A stretch of DNA of 64,000 bases from Bog-532 sp963805255 (GCA_963805255.1 CAWDTK010000003.1:186001-250000), one strand, 5' to 3'. Positions 44,619-53,530 are shown, numbered from the stretch's first letter. Program-made: numbers and translations. Notes: generated by a model not told the origin, from the letters alone.

Positions 44619-46090
44619 CACGCCTTCTTCCCAGTGAGCGCGCCAGTCTCCCCCGCCACAGCAGCCTCCCCCGCCCCCGCGCCGCTCTCCGCCTCCGCGC
44701 CCACCGCGCCCACCGCACCCTCCGCACCCACCGCGCCCACCGCGCCCACCGCGCCCACCGCACCCACCGCACCCACCGCGCCCTCCGCGTAGCGGTGCCG
44801 GTTTTCCGCAGATGGTGCGGAAGACCTGCGCCGATCATGGAAGACGCGGCGGCTGAACAGGGTCCGCAGGGCGTCGTTGCGGCGGATCAGGGTCAGCGCC
44901 AGGTCCGCGTGACGGGGGGTGTACCCGTTGCCGATCAGCATGGTCACGTCCGCGGCCATCCCCTCGGCGCCGAGGGCCGCCGCGCTGAACGACGTGGCCA
45001 TGGAGAAGAAGATGACCGTGCCGCCGGGGGCGGTGGCCAGGATCGCGCCGCCCTCGCAGCCGGGCACATCCACGCAGACGACGGTCACGTCAGCCGGGCC
45101 GCCCGCGTCCGCGACCGCGACCGCCAGGGCCACCGGGTCACGCGCGTCGGCCATTACGATCGCGTCGGCGAGGCCGGACTCGTGCAGGACGGCCGCCTCG
45201 TCGTCGCCGGGCACCACGCCGATGATCGCGGCCGCCCCCGCCGCGCGGGCCGCCGCGGCCGACAGCGAGCCGCTCTTCCCGGCCGCGCCGAGGATGGCGA
45301 CGACCGGCCCGGGCCGCCCGGCCCCGTTCTGTGCACCCGGTGCCTCTGCGGGGGCTGCCCCCGAAGCCGGCTGGCCCGCGTCTGGGGCCGCTCCCGGAGC
45401 CGGCTGGCCCGCGTCTGGGGCCGCTCCCGGAGCCGGCTGGCCCGCGTCTGGGGCCGCTCCCAGAGCCGGCTGGCCCGCGTCGCCGAAGCCCCGGCCCGCC
45501 CGGTAGGCGCTGACCACGCGCCGGGTGAGCGCCGGCGCACCGCAGACGTCGAAGACGGCCAGCGCGAGCGGCATGGGCAGGTCGTCCGGAAGGGGGACCG
45601 CGATCGACCGGGCGAACAGGATGGCGTGCCCCTCGCACGGGATCTGCTCCGACTGGCCGTCCCAGCGTGCGAGCCCATCGGAGATCGCGAGCGGGGTGAG
45701 GCTCAGCGAGACCAGCGTGGCGATGCGCATCCCGGCGCGCAGGCCGAGCGGGGACCGCGGGCCCGCCTCGGCGACGACGCCGGTGAGCATGCCGCCCGAG
45801 CCGGTCACCGGGTTGTGCATCTTGCCGCGGGCGGCGATGGTGCCGAGCACGGCCGCGCGCATGGCATCCGCGGCGCCGCCGGTGGACTCGCGGATCTGGC
45901 GGAAGGAGGCGGCGTCGAGGTTCAGCCGTTCGACGTCGACGCGGACCTCATCGGGCCCGATCCGCGGATCAGGGTCGAGCCGCCACGCGGCCTGGGGCAG
46001 GATGGCGGCGCCGCCCCCCGGATAGCCGGGACTCGGCTCACCGGGTCCCGGCTCGCTGACGCGGTGCAGTCCGAGCGGCGAACTGGTCAT
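44618..46090 (-). CDS. kdd: L-erythro-3,5-diaminohexanoate dehydrogenase with internal repeats
   Basis: About 490 residues from ATG 46090; GGGAAGG precedes it. It matches Kdd: LGLHRVSEPG, RGKMHNPVTGSGGMLTGVV, the NAD-binding VVAILGAAGKSGSLSAAAAR and GGTVIFFSMATSFSAAALG. It oxidises 3,5-diaminohexanoate to 5-amino-3-oxohexanoate. Relatives are about 350 residues. The excess is a four-copy 33-bp repeat (DAGQPAPGAAP units, 45351-45482) just before the Rossmann motif and a C-terminal array of GAVGAV steps (9-bp units, about 44690-44790). Neither insertion breaks the frame. Confidence 0.9.
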   Translation of the reverse strand: MTSSPLGLHRVSEPGPGEPSPGYPGGGAAILPQAAWRLDPDPRIGPDEVRVDVERLNLDAASFRQIRESTGGAADAMRAAVLGTIAARGKMHNPVTGSGGMLTGVVAEAGPRSPLGLRAGMRIATLVSLSLTPLAISDGLARWDGQSEQIPCEGHAILFARSIAVPLPDDLPMPLALAVFDVCGAPALTRRVVSAYRAGRGFGDAGQPALGAAPDAGQPAPGAAPDAGQPAPGAAPDAGQPASGAAPAEAPGAQNGAGRPGPVVAILGAAGKSGSLSAAAARAAGAAAIIGVVPGDDEAAVLHESGLADAIVMADARDPVALAVAVADAGGPADVTVVCVDVPGCEGGAILATAPGGTVIFFSMATSFSAAALGAEGMAADVTMLIGNGYTPRHADLALTLIRRNDALRTLFSRRVFHDRRRSSAPSAENRHRYAEGAVGAVGAVGAVGAVGAVGAEGAVGAVGAEAESGAGAGEAAVAGETGALTGKKA

Positions 46091-46275
46091 GCCATCATCC
46101 TTCCCGGCCCGGTGGGTCATCCATGCGCCCGGTGGGTCATCCATGCGCGAGCAGTATGCAACCCGCATGTAACAATAAATTTTCCTGCCAGATACTACTT
46201 TGGCAAAAGCTTCTTTAATAGAGTACGGCTAGATGACAGATTATTATCCGAATGATCGGTAACCGGGGAGGCCAC
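46091..46275. promoter_or_regulatory. Shared divergent promoter region of kdd operon and kamA
   Basis: 185 bp between two divergent parts of one pathway. It has a 20-bp tandem duplication (CCGGTGGGTCATCCATGCGC at 46109-46128 and 46129-46148) next to the kdd start. An AT-rich core (46170-46250) holds TTGGCA at 46200-46205 and TAATAGAGT-like sequence downstream. Exact -35/-10 boxes are not certain. Coordinated regulation of both operons from here is an inference from layout. Confidence 0.55.
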
Positions 46276-47670
46276 GTGATCGACCAGCCGTATGTCTACC
46301 GGCGCCGGGAGCTCGCCGAACCGGACTGGCGGCGTTTCCCCGGCTGGGCAGATGTGAGTACGGCCGAGTGGGAGTCGGCGCAATGGCAGCGGGCGCACTG
46401 CGTGAAGAACGCGCGCCAGTTGCGCCAGGTGCTGGGGGCCGGCCTCAGCGAGGCGTTCCTCGCCGACCTGGAGCAGGACCAGCGGGCGCGCGCCACCATG
46501 TCGATGCTGGTGCCGCCGCAGATGCTCAACACGATGGCCCCGGACACCGCGCCGGACACGTCGGGCGCCCTGGGCTTCACCGACGCCTTCTACGCCGACC
46601 CGGTGCGCCAGTACATGATCCCGGTGTTCAGCGACCGCCGGGCCGACTGGCCGTCGCACCCGTACGCACAGCGTGACTCGCTGCACGAGGCGGAGATGTG
46701 GGCCGTGGAGGGCCTGACCCACCGCTACCCGACCAAGGTGCTGGCCGAGGTGCTGCCCACCTGCCCGCAGTACTGCGGGCACTGCACCCGGATGGACCTG
46801 GTCGGCAGCCCGACGCCCGCAGCGGGCAAGCACAAGTTCGAGCTGCCGCGGGCCGACCGGCTCGGGGCCATGATCGCCTACCTGCGCCGCACCCCCGGCG
46901 TGCGCGACGTGGTCGTCTCCGGCGGCGACGTGGCCAACCTGCCGTGGCCCCGGCTGGAGGAGTTCGTGGCCGCGCTGCTCGATATCGAGAGCATCCGCGA
47001 CGTCCGGCTGGCCAGCAAGGCCCTGATGGGCCTGCCGCAGCACTGGCTAAGCGACGAGGTCCGGGCCGGGATGGCGCGGCTGGCGGGGACCGCCGCCGAC
47101 CGCGGCGTAAGCCTGGCCATCCACACGCACGTGAACGCGGCCCAGTCGGTCACCCCCCTGGTGGCCCGGGCGGCCCAGTCGATGCTGGACACGGGCATCC
47201 GGGACGTCCGGAACCAGGGCGTGCTGCTGCGCGGGGTCAACGACAGCGCGGCGGCCCTGCTCGACCTGTGCTTCGCGCTGCTCGATGAGGCCAAGATCAT
47301 GCCCTACTACTTCTACATGTGCGACATGATCCCCGGCAGCGAGCACTGGCGGCTGACCCTGCGCGAAGGCCAGGACCTGCAGCATCAGATCATGGGGTAC
47401 CTGCCGGGATTCGCCACGCCGCGCGTCGTCTGCGACGTCCCCTACGTCGGCAAGCGCTGGGTGCACCAGGTCGCGCGGTACGACACCGACCGGGGCATTT
47501 CGTACTGGACGAAGAACTACCGCACCGCCGTCGAGGCCGACGACCTGCTGGCCATCGGCCGCGAACACGCCTACTACGACCCGATCTACATGCTGCCGGA
47601 GCACGGCCAGGCCTGGTGGCGGGCCCGCGCCGGGCGGGCGGCGCCGGAGCCCGCCGAAGTCCCGGCGTGA
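46276..47670 (+). CDS. kamA: Lysine 2,3-aminomutase
   Basis: 464 residues. A radical SAM enzyme with the cluster motif CPQYCGHC (C163, C167, C170), SGGDVANLPWPRL, RDVRLASKALMGLPQHW, NQGVLLRGVNDS and the PLP lysine in VPYVGKRW. It converts L-lysine to L-beta-lysine, the first step before KamDE. GTG 46276 follows GGGGAG; ATG 46252 is the alternative. It is transcribed away from kdd. Confidence 0.95.
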   Translation: MIDQPYVYRRRELAEPDWRRFPGWADVSTAEWESAQWQRAHCVKNARQLRQVLGAGLSEAFLADLEQDQRARATMSMLVPPQMLNTMAPDTAPDTSGALGFTDAFYADPVRQYMIPVFSDRRADWPSHPYAQRDSLHEAEMWAVEGLTHRYPTKVLAEVLPTCPQYCGHCTRMDLVGSPTPAAGKHKFELPRADRLGAMIAYLRRTPGVRDVVVSGGDVANLPWPRLEEFVAALLDIESIRDVRLASKALMGLPQHWLSDEVRAGMARLAGTAADRGVSLAIHTHVNAAQSVTPLVARAAQSMLDTGIRDVRNQGVLLRGVNDSAAALLDLCFALLDEAKIMPYYFYMCDMIPGSEHWRLTLREGQDLQHQIMGYLPGFATPRVVCDVPYVGKRWVHQVARYDTDRGISYWTKNYRTAVEADDLLAIGREHAYYDPIYMLPEHGQAWWRARAGRAAPEPAEVPA

Positions 47671-47698
47671 GCGGATCAGCAGCGGGCAGATAGGCGCC

Positions 47699-47788
47699 AT
47701 GAGCCGGGCATCTCAGCTGAGCAGGCCGACGGCGGGGTGGACCGAGGCCGACGTGCCGCCGCTGACCGGCGCGACCTACCCGGTCTGA
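47699..47788 (+). pseudogene. N-terminal scrap of a short-chain dehydrogenase
   Basis: 29 codons, MSRASQLSRPTAGWTEADVP then PLTGATYPV. This resembles the leader of SDR proteins that continue into the TGA/TGxxxG loop, but the frame stops just before it. It begins 29 bp after kamA. Confidence 0.45.
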
Positions 47789-48064
47789 GCGGCCGTGCCC
47801 CTGGCGTCCTCAGCTGGCACCGCGCCTGCCTTCTCCGGAACGCTGGCCGGAGCCTCCTCGGACACGGCGGTCTGCTCCTGCTCACGGACCCCATCGGGAG
47901 AAAAAGCCTCTTCAGGAACACTGACTTGTTCCTGAACATGCGCCCCGTCAGAAACAGCAGCCTCTGCGGCGATGCTGACCCGTTCATGGTCGGGCACTGG
48001 TGCGGGAGCCGCAGCCTCATCGGCGCCGGCCGGCTTCTCGTCCGGCGCTACGCCGGAGGCAGCC
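47776..48064 (-). other. Out-of-frame acidic tail next to lgt
   Basis: An open frame reading KPAGADEAAAPAPVPDHERV, then acidic, glutamate/alanine-rich sequence to a stop at 47776. It directly follows the lgt stop in another frame. Many actinobacterial Lgt proteins have long acidic low-complexity tails, so this is probably the rest of the Lgt tail displaced by a frameshift rather than a separate gene. Confidence 0.5.
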
Positions 48065-49099
48065 TTACCGGCAATCGCCGGCTTCCCCATCCGGCGTCAC
48101 GCCGGAGGCCGCTCCAGCCACCTCACTGGCGTTTGCCGTCTCCCCGTCCGGCTCCTCGTCCGCGGCGCCGCCGGGGACGATGGCCTCGGTGCGGGCCCCG
48201 TCGGCGCCGGTGGCGCCGGCCCGGCTGGGCTGCGCGCCACCCGCCGCCAGCTCAGGGGGGGCCAGCCCGGCCGCCGCCATCTTCCGGCCGCGGCGCTGAA
48301 CGAGAACGAACCAGGTGAGGCCCGTGACCGTCAGGACGCACGCGACGTACATATTCAGCCGGAGGCCGAGGAAGTACTTCGACGAATCCACCCGCAGCGA
48401 CTCCTCGAAGATGCGGAACGCCGAATAGCCGGCCACATATAGGGCGAACAGGCCGGGCGCGAAGATCCTCCGGTGATGGCCGAGCCAGATCAGCGCCAGG
48501 GCCAGCGCCACGTCCCAGATCAGCTCGTAAAGGAACGTCGGCTGGAAGAAGGCGAAGGCTGTGTACCCGGGCGGCCGGTAGGCGAGCGGGATCTCCAGCC
48601 CCCAGGGCAGGCTGGTGGGCCCGCCGAAGAGCTCCTTGTTGAAATAGTTCCCGATCCGGCCGAGGCCCTGCGCGACGAGCAGGGCGGGCGCCACCGCGTC
48701 CATGATCACCGGTACATTGCCGCCGGCCCGGCGCACCCGCCAGATACCTACCAGGACCGCGAGCGGGATCGCGCCCCAGATCCCGAGGCCGCCGCTCCAG
48801 ACGGCGAGGACGCCGTACCAGACGTGCGGGATGTCCATCGGCGTGGTGATGTCGAAGTAGATACGGCCGCCGATGATCCCGGCTGGCACGCTCCATACGG
48901 CGACGTCCCAGATCAGCTCGGGGTCTCCGCCGGCCGCGGCCCAGCGGCGGCGGGTCATGACGATGGCCGCCGCGATACCGACCAGGTACATCAGCGCGTA
49001 CACGTGAATGAACAACGGGCCGATGTGGAAGCCGTTGACCGACGGGCTGGGGATGTGCAACGCCGCACTCACCGGCGGAGCTATCGCATGCGTCGCCAT
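48065..49099 (-). CDS. lgt: Prolipoprotein diacylglyceryl transferase
   Basis: 344 residues, seven membrane spans. ATG 49099. The Lgt signature is GLGRIGNYFNKELFGGPTSL with the essential arginine and asparagine; IHVYALMYLVGIAAAIV and GGRIYFDITTP precede it and SAFRIFEESLRVD follows. It transfers diacylglycerol from phosphatidylglycerol to the lipobox cysteine of preprolipoproteins. The C-terminal 65 residues are cytoplasmic, acidic and repeat-like, and may have been longer before a frameshift near 48070. Confidence 0.93.
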   Translation of the reverse strand: MATHAIAPPVSAALHIPSPSVNGFHIGPLFIHVYALMYLVGIAAAIVMTRRRWAAAGGDPELIWDVAVWSVPAGIIGGRIYFDITTPMDIPHVWYGVLAVWSGGLGIWGAIPLAVLVGIWRVRRAGGNVPVIMDAVAPALLVAQGLGRIGNYFNKELFGGPTSLPWGLEIPLAYRPPGYTAFAFFQPTFLYELIWDVALALALIWLGHHRRIFAPGLFALYVAGYSAFRIFEESLRVDSSKYFLGLRLNMYVACVLTVTGLTWFVLVQRRGRKMAAAGLAPPELAAGGAQPSRAGATGADGARTEAIVPGGAADEEPDGETANASEVAGAASGVTPDGEAGDCR

Positions 49100-49280
49100 G
49101 CGGCCCAGGCTAATGCACGGGCGTCCGGCCGCGGGGCGCCCGCGCCTGGCTTGTGACCTGGGTGGCGGGTGGCCCGGTAGCTTTCTGACGCCGTCGGGGA
49201 GCCGCGCGGCCCGGGAATTTATTCAGGCGGCCGCGGCGGACACTGGCCGGAAGGTGGAGGCGGACCATTTCGGGATCAGT

Positions 49281-51754
49281 CTCAGATCTCCGGCAACGGC
49301 GAAACGTGTAGTCCGTGACGTGCGGTTTTATCCGCGATCGTCTGTGCGTAATTCTTAAAGCTTTGGTAGTATAGTGGCATGTCAGCAGCGGTTGCGGCGA
49401 TCCTGGAAGGCATGCCAGAGGCACGGGACCTTCGGATGCTCACCTCGGGGGGCCGGTGCGTGATCTCGGCCGGGCCGGTGGTCCTGTTCGAGTACGACGC
49501 CGCTGATACCGCGATGCGGAACATCGCGCTGGCGACGCTGCGGCAGCTGGGGTTCAGGGGCCGGACGGTCGCGGCGGTGCTGGGGCTGACGGAGAACTAC
49601 GTCTCCACGCTGCATAACGCGGCGATGCGGGAAGGGTCGGCGGCGCTGATCGGGCAGCCGCGGCCGGGCCGGCCCGGGACGGTCAGCCCGGCGCAGTGGG
49701 CGCAGGCCAGCCAGCTGCGGGCGCAGGCCAGCCAGCTGCGGGCGCAGGGCGCCAGCGACGCGCAGATCGGGCGGCAGCTGGGGGTGGCGCACACCACGAT
49801 CAGCCGCCGCCTGGGCCGGCGCGGGCAGGCGGCCGGCGGCGGCGAGCCCGGCTGGGCGCCCGCGGAACCCCTGTTCACCGAGCCGAAGCCGGCCACCCCA
49901 GCTGAGACCGGGCCTGCGGCTGATCCCGAGCCGGAGGCTGAGGCTGATGCCGGGCCGGCGGCCAGGGTTCAGGCAGAGCCCGCAGCTGAGCCTGCGGCAT
50001 CACCCGAGCCTGCGGCATCGCCTGAGCCTGCGGCATCGCCTGAGCCTGCGGCATCGCCTGAGCCTGCGGCATCGCCTGAGCCTGCGGCAGGGCCAGGACC
50101 GGGGGCCGGGGAGCCTGGGGCGGGCGGCCCTGGCGGGCTGCCGTCGTGGCCCCTGGTTCCTGAGGGGGTGTTCCGGTCCCGGTATGCGGGGGCGATGCTG
50201 CTGCACGGGTTCTTCGCCCGGGCCGGCGCCGGCGCGGTGCTGGCCCAGGCCGGCGGGCGGGCGGCGGAGCCGGGAGACGCGGCGGTGCTGGCCGCGGTGA
50301 GCATGTGCTTCGCGCTGGGCGCGGCGACCACCGAGCAGTTCAAGCACCTGACCGCTGCTGAGGCCGGGCCGCTGGCCGGGCTCGGGACCTTGCCGGGCCT
50401 GCGGGCGCTGCGGCCCCGGCTGGCGCAGATCGCCGACGCCGCGGACCCGGTGGCGGTGCAGCGGCTGTTCGCGTCCGCGATGCTCACCGCGGACCCGGTC
50501 CTGTCCGGTGTCTATTACGTCGATGACCACTTCGTCCCGTATACGGGCGCCAAGCCGGTCGCCAAGGGCTGGAACAACAAGCGTGGGCGCGCTGAGCGAG
50601 GGCGCGCGGACACCCACGTGACCGCGCACGACGGGCGGGCGGTGTGCTTCGTCACCGGGGAGCCGTCCGGGCTGAGCACCACGCTGCCGCTGGCCCTGGC
50701 CGAGCTGAAGAAAGCCGCCGGCCCGGGCGCGAAGATCATGCTCGGGTTCGACCGCGGCGGCGCCTATCCCCAGGTGTTCAGGCACTGCCGCGAGCAGGAC
50801 GTGCACTGGGTCACCTACCGGCGGGCGCCGCTGGCCGTCCCGGCGATGCTGCCGGTCATCACCACCATCACCGTCGCCGGCCGGCAGCGGGAAATCGCCT
50901 GGGCCGATGAGAAAGTGCAGATCAAGGACTACGGCGAAGCCCGGCAGATCACCCTGTTCGAGCACGGCCAGGTCGTGCTGCAGATCCTGACCTCGGACTT
51001 GCAGGCGTGCCCGGCGGGCATCTTGTCCTGGCTGAAATCCCGGTGGCGGGAGGAGAACTTCCTGAAGTACGCCTCCGAGAACTACGGGATCGGCAAGATC
51101 TGCGACTACATCGCCAGCATCGAGACCAACACCAAGATCATCGATAACCCGGCCCGCAAGAAAGCCAGCGCCGCGGTCCGCGAAGCGGAGAAGAGGCTGG
51201 CCGCCGCCGAGCGCGCCCTAGCCGGGCTGCTCGCCGGCCCCACGCTGACCGCCGCTGCCAAGAACGCGGCCATCCCCGCCGCCCAGTCCAAGATCACCCG
51301 CGCCCGCAAGGCCGTGGCCGCCGCCGTCGATGCCCGCAAGGACATCCCCGCCAAGCTGCCCGCCTCCGACATCGACCCCGACGCGAAGAAAGCGCTGCTG
51401 CGCACGGGCCGCCGCGGCCTGCAGATGGTCCTGCGGCTGCTCGCCCACAATGCCGAGCACTGGGTATCGAACCAGCTCAACGCCTACCTCCGCGACGACG
51501 ACGAGTACCGCGCCATCACCCGCCAGACCATCATCCGCGGCCTGGCCGGCGTCATCACCTACACACCGGACGCGATAACCGTCCAGCTCGACCTGCCCCG
51601 CGCGCCCCGCGTCGCCCGCGCCCTGACGATGCTCATCGAGCAGGTCAACAACGAACCACCCGTCATGCCCGGCGACACCCGCCCCGTCACCTACCGGCTC
51701 AACCCCGAACCCGGCCTTTAACTCCCCACGCACAGCGTTTGCCGGAGATCTGAG
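49281..51754 (+). mobile_element. Insertion sequence of unrecognised family
   Basis: CTCAGATCTCCGGCAA at 49281-49296 and its perfect inverse at 51739-51754 enclose one large transposase gene; 2474 bp. No target duplication is evident. The size, single 780-residue gene and terminal repeats do not let me place it in a named family. Confidence 0.8.
49379..51721 (+). CDS. Large DDE-type transposase with Pro/Glu repeat linker
   Basis: 780 residues. The N-terminal helix-turn-helix region includes LRQLGFRGRTVAAVLGLTEN and QIGRQLGVAHTTISRRLGR. A linker follows with a five-copy 18-bp repeat (ASPEPA, about 49990-50092). The catalytic region has YYVDDHFVPYTGAKPV (D), KIMLGFDRGGAYPQVFRHC (D) and WREENFLKYASENYGI (E), an IS1634/IS4-like order. 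A coiled coil lies near AAVREAEKRLAAAERALAGL. All parts are in one frame, so it may be active. ATG 49379 lies 82 bp inside the left end. Confidence 0.75.
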   Translation: MSAAVAAILEGMPEARDLRMLTSGGRCVISAGPVVLFEYDAADTAMRNIALATLRQLGFRGRTVAAVLGLTENYVSTLHNAAMREGSAALIGQPRPGRPGTVSPAQWAQASQLRAQASQLRAQGASDAQIGRQLGVAHTTISRRLGRRGQAAGGGEPGWAPAEPLFTEPKPATPAETGPAADPEPEAEADAGPAARVQAEPAAEPAASPEPAASPEPAASPEPAASPEPAASPEPAAGPGPGAGEPGAGGPGGLPSWPLVPEGVFRSRYAGAMLLHGFFARAGAGAVLAQAGGRAAEPGDAAVLAAVSMCFALGAATTEQFKHLTAAEAGPLAGLGTLPGLRALRPRLAQIADAADPVAVQRLFASAMLTADPVLSGVYYVDDHFVPYTGAKPVAKGWNNKRGRAERGRADTHVTAHDGRAVCFVTGEPSGLSTTLPLALAELKKAAGPGAKIMLGFDRGGAYPQVFRHCREQDVHWVTYRRAPLAVPAMLPVITTITVAGRQREIAWADEKVQIKDYGEARQITLFEHGQVVLQILTSDLQACPAGILSWLKSRWREENFLKYASENYGIGKICDYIASIETNTKIIDNPARKKASAAVREAEKRLAAAERALAGLLAGPTLTAAAKNAAIPAAQSKITRARKAVAAAVDARKDIPAKLPASDIDPDAKKALLRTGRRGLQMVLRLLAHNAEHWVSNQLNAYLRDDDEYRAITRQTIIRGLAGVITYTPDAITVQLDLPRAPRVARALTMLIEQVNNEPPVMPGDTRPVTYRLNPEPGL

Positions 51755-51982
51755 TCTGGCCGCAGCTACAAACGGGATTCCGGGTCAGCTGGCCGAGGTC
51801 ATCGGCTTTCCCGGAATGGCGCCTTGGGTCACGCGACCGTGACCGCCATTCCCGTCTCGGCCGTTCCACGGAAAAGTACACACAATCTTTCGAAACTAGT
51901 ATCGCTTACCCGTTTAGAGTTATCTTAGTATAGGCGATATTGTGTTCTAAAGAGCCTATTGTCGCCAGGGAGGTGGAACGCG

Positions 51983-52591
51983 GTGCCCGACAGCTGGCCT
52001 CCAGGCAATGCCTCCCCAGAAGACGCCGGCGGCGTATTCAGGGAAGAGCCCGGCGACAGCGAGTCTCCCCCGGCCGGCATTGAAGACGGCGAGGATGCGG
52101 CCGCGCCGGACATGTGGCTGACCGCTTCGACGTGGCTGCCAGCGGAACTGCTGGAGGCTTTAAGCCGAGGCGTTCCGGGCGCGGACGGCACTCCGGCGGT
52201 CGCCGCCGGGTTCTGCCAGGGCGGCCCGCTCGACGCGATGCCGCCCGGCCCGGCACTGACCGCCTTCCTCACCGAGGCCACCACCCCCCGCAGCACAGCC
52301 ACGGACCCCAGCAGCACAGCCACGGACCCCAGCAGCACAGCCACGGACCCCAGCAGCACAGCCGCGGGCGACGGGGGGCACCTGGCAGGCACGGGCCAGG
52401 TGCCCGGTCTGGCGGCGTGCGGCGATGACGCGCTGATCGGGATCATCCGCGGGTGGCGGAAGATCGCCTCCCTGGCCGCCGGAGCCGTGCTCGATCGTCA
52501 CCGCGAGGCAATTGAGGCGGAAGCCCGCCGGGCCGGCGGGCCACCGGTGAGCCGGGTCCGGAGCATCTCCCGGGCCCGGGCGGCCGGGTAG
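51983..52591 (+). CDS. N-terminal part of a DUF222/HNH-type protein (truncated)
   Basis: About 203 residues; GTG 51983 with GGGAGG upstream. GFCQGGPLDAMPPGPALTAF and DDALIGIIRGWRKIASLAAG are the marks of the actinobacterial DUF222 proteins that end in an HNH nuclease. The HNH domain is absent: after AAGAVLDRHRE the frame becomes arginine-rich and stops. A 21-bp in-frame repeat (STATDPS, about 52287-52365) separates the two motifs. Probably a truncated relic; it follows the unclassified insertion sequence. Confidence 0.65.
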   Translation: MPDSWPPGNASPEDAGGVFREEPGDSESPPAGIEDGEDAAAPDMWLTASTWLPAELLEALSRGVPGADGTPAVAAGFCQGGPLDAMPPGPALTAFLTEATTPRSTATDPSSTATDPSSTATDPSSTAAGDGGHLAGTGQVPGLAACGDDALIGIIRGWRKIASLAAGAVLDRHREAIEAEARRAGGPPVSRVRSISRARAAG

Positions 52592-52702
52592 TCCGCGGCC
52601 CGGGCCCGGGCGTCTGCATCGCGGACCCGGCGGGCGGCCTGGCCGGCGAGGACCTGGCGGCGAGCGCCGGCCAGCCACGGTAACTACGTAGCGTAACTCA
52701 TC

Positions 52703-53356
52703 TCAGCACTTATTGTAGGGCCGCCAGTTGTCAGCACCACCTGGGGTAGCCATGGCATTGGCGAACACCTGGTTCTGCTGCGCGACGGAGGCGTGCCCGA
52801 AGCTGGCAGGATTGCCGCCGTACGCGGCCCAGGTCGCGGCCGAAAACTGGTAGAGGCCGTAGTGGCCGGAGGCGTTCATCGCCTGGCTCTGGCCTCCGCT
52901 TTCCCTGCCGATGACGCATCGCTGGAAGGCGCCACCGGTGGAGTAGCCGGATACGGCCCGCGCGGGCGCCGCGGCGGTGCTGCCTCCGCTGGCCCCGGCG
53001 TCGTCCCGGTCGCCGTCTGGTTCGTGGTCACCCGTGCGGGCGGCCGGTGCCGCTGCCCGGACTGCCTGAGCGGCCTGGGTTAGTGCGGCGAGGCGGGCCA
53101 GATGTGCCAGGTGGGCGGTGTGGGTGAGGTGAGCCAGGTGCGCTGCGGAGGTGACTTCAGCGCGGGTGACGCGCGCGATGGCACGTGCCGGGACCGCAGC
53201 GGCGGCCGGGCTCGTGCCGGTGCGGGTGGCGGCCCCGGCTGGTATAGCGAGCCCGGTCAGGAAGGCGAGGGAAGAAATACTGGTCAGGACGAGTTTTGCC
53301 CGGGGGAAATGGGCGCCGGTGGTCCGGGGGAAATGGGCTCCGGTGTTGGTGCGCAT
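52703..53356 (-). CDS. Secreted lysozyme-like (transglycosylase/Rpf-like) protein
   Basis: 217 residues. ATG 53356 follows AAGGA. The N-terminus is a signal peptide (KLVLTSISSLAFLTGLAIPA then GAA). The middle is an Ala/His/Leu-rich segment with AHLAHLTH repeats. The C-terminal 75 residues are a lysozyme-like domain with FQRCVIGRESGGQSQAMN (catalytic glutamate) and GHYGLYQFSAATWAAYGG to NWRPYNKC; the two cysteines could pair. It should act on peptidoglycan outside the cell. It could equally be named resuscitation-promoting-factor-like. Confidence 0.8.
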   Translation of the reverse strand: MRTNTGAHFPRTTGAHFPRAKLVLTSISSLAFLTGLAIPAGAATRTGTSPAAAAVPARAIARVTRAEVTSAAHLAHLTHTAHLAHLARLAALTQAAQAVRAAAPAARTGDHEPDGDRDDAGASGGSTAAAPARAVSGYSTGGAFQRCVIGRESGGQSQAMNASGHYGLYQFSAATWAAYGGNPASFGHASVAQQNQVFANAMATPGGADNWRPYNKC

Positions 53357-53483
53357 CGGTATCCTTACCGTGAGAGGACGCGCCATACCGGGGGGAACTT
53401 TCCTAGGGCTCTAGCCCGGCACGACGCTGAATCAACCACCGACGATAACAGTCGTGTCTCAGGCATGTCTGCGAAACGCCGGG

Positions 53484-53521
53484 AAAACGGGACCCGGGGC
53501 GCTACGAGCGCCCCGGGTCCC
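53484..53521 (-). terminator. Intrinsic terminator
   Basis: A perfect 14-bp stem (GGGACCCGGGGCGC with its complement at 53508-53521), 5-base loop, followed on the minus strand by GTTTT. It lies just after the stop of the decayed leftward gene 53531-53840. Confidence 0.88.
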
Positions 53522-53530
53522 CCTTCTGTC

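Noticed and set aside
43044..46255. Long plus-strand open frames (582 and 486 codons) opposite kamD, kdd and kamE
   Set aside because: They are antisense to well-supported enzymes. High third-position GC keeps opposite frames open; there are no motifs or binding sites.
53387..53520. Possible c-di-AMP riboswitch before the lysozyme-like gene, as seen for Rpf genes
   Set aside because: Fragments such as GGGGGGAAC and GCTGAATC are on the wrong strand and order. The strong hairpin is explained as a terminator of the neighbouring decayed gene.
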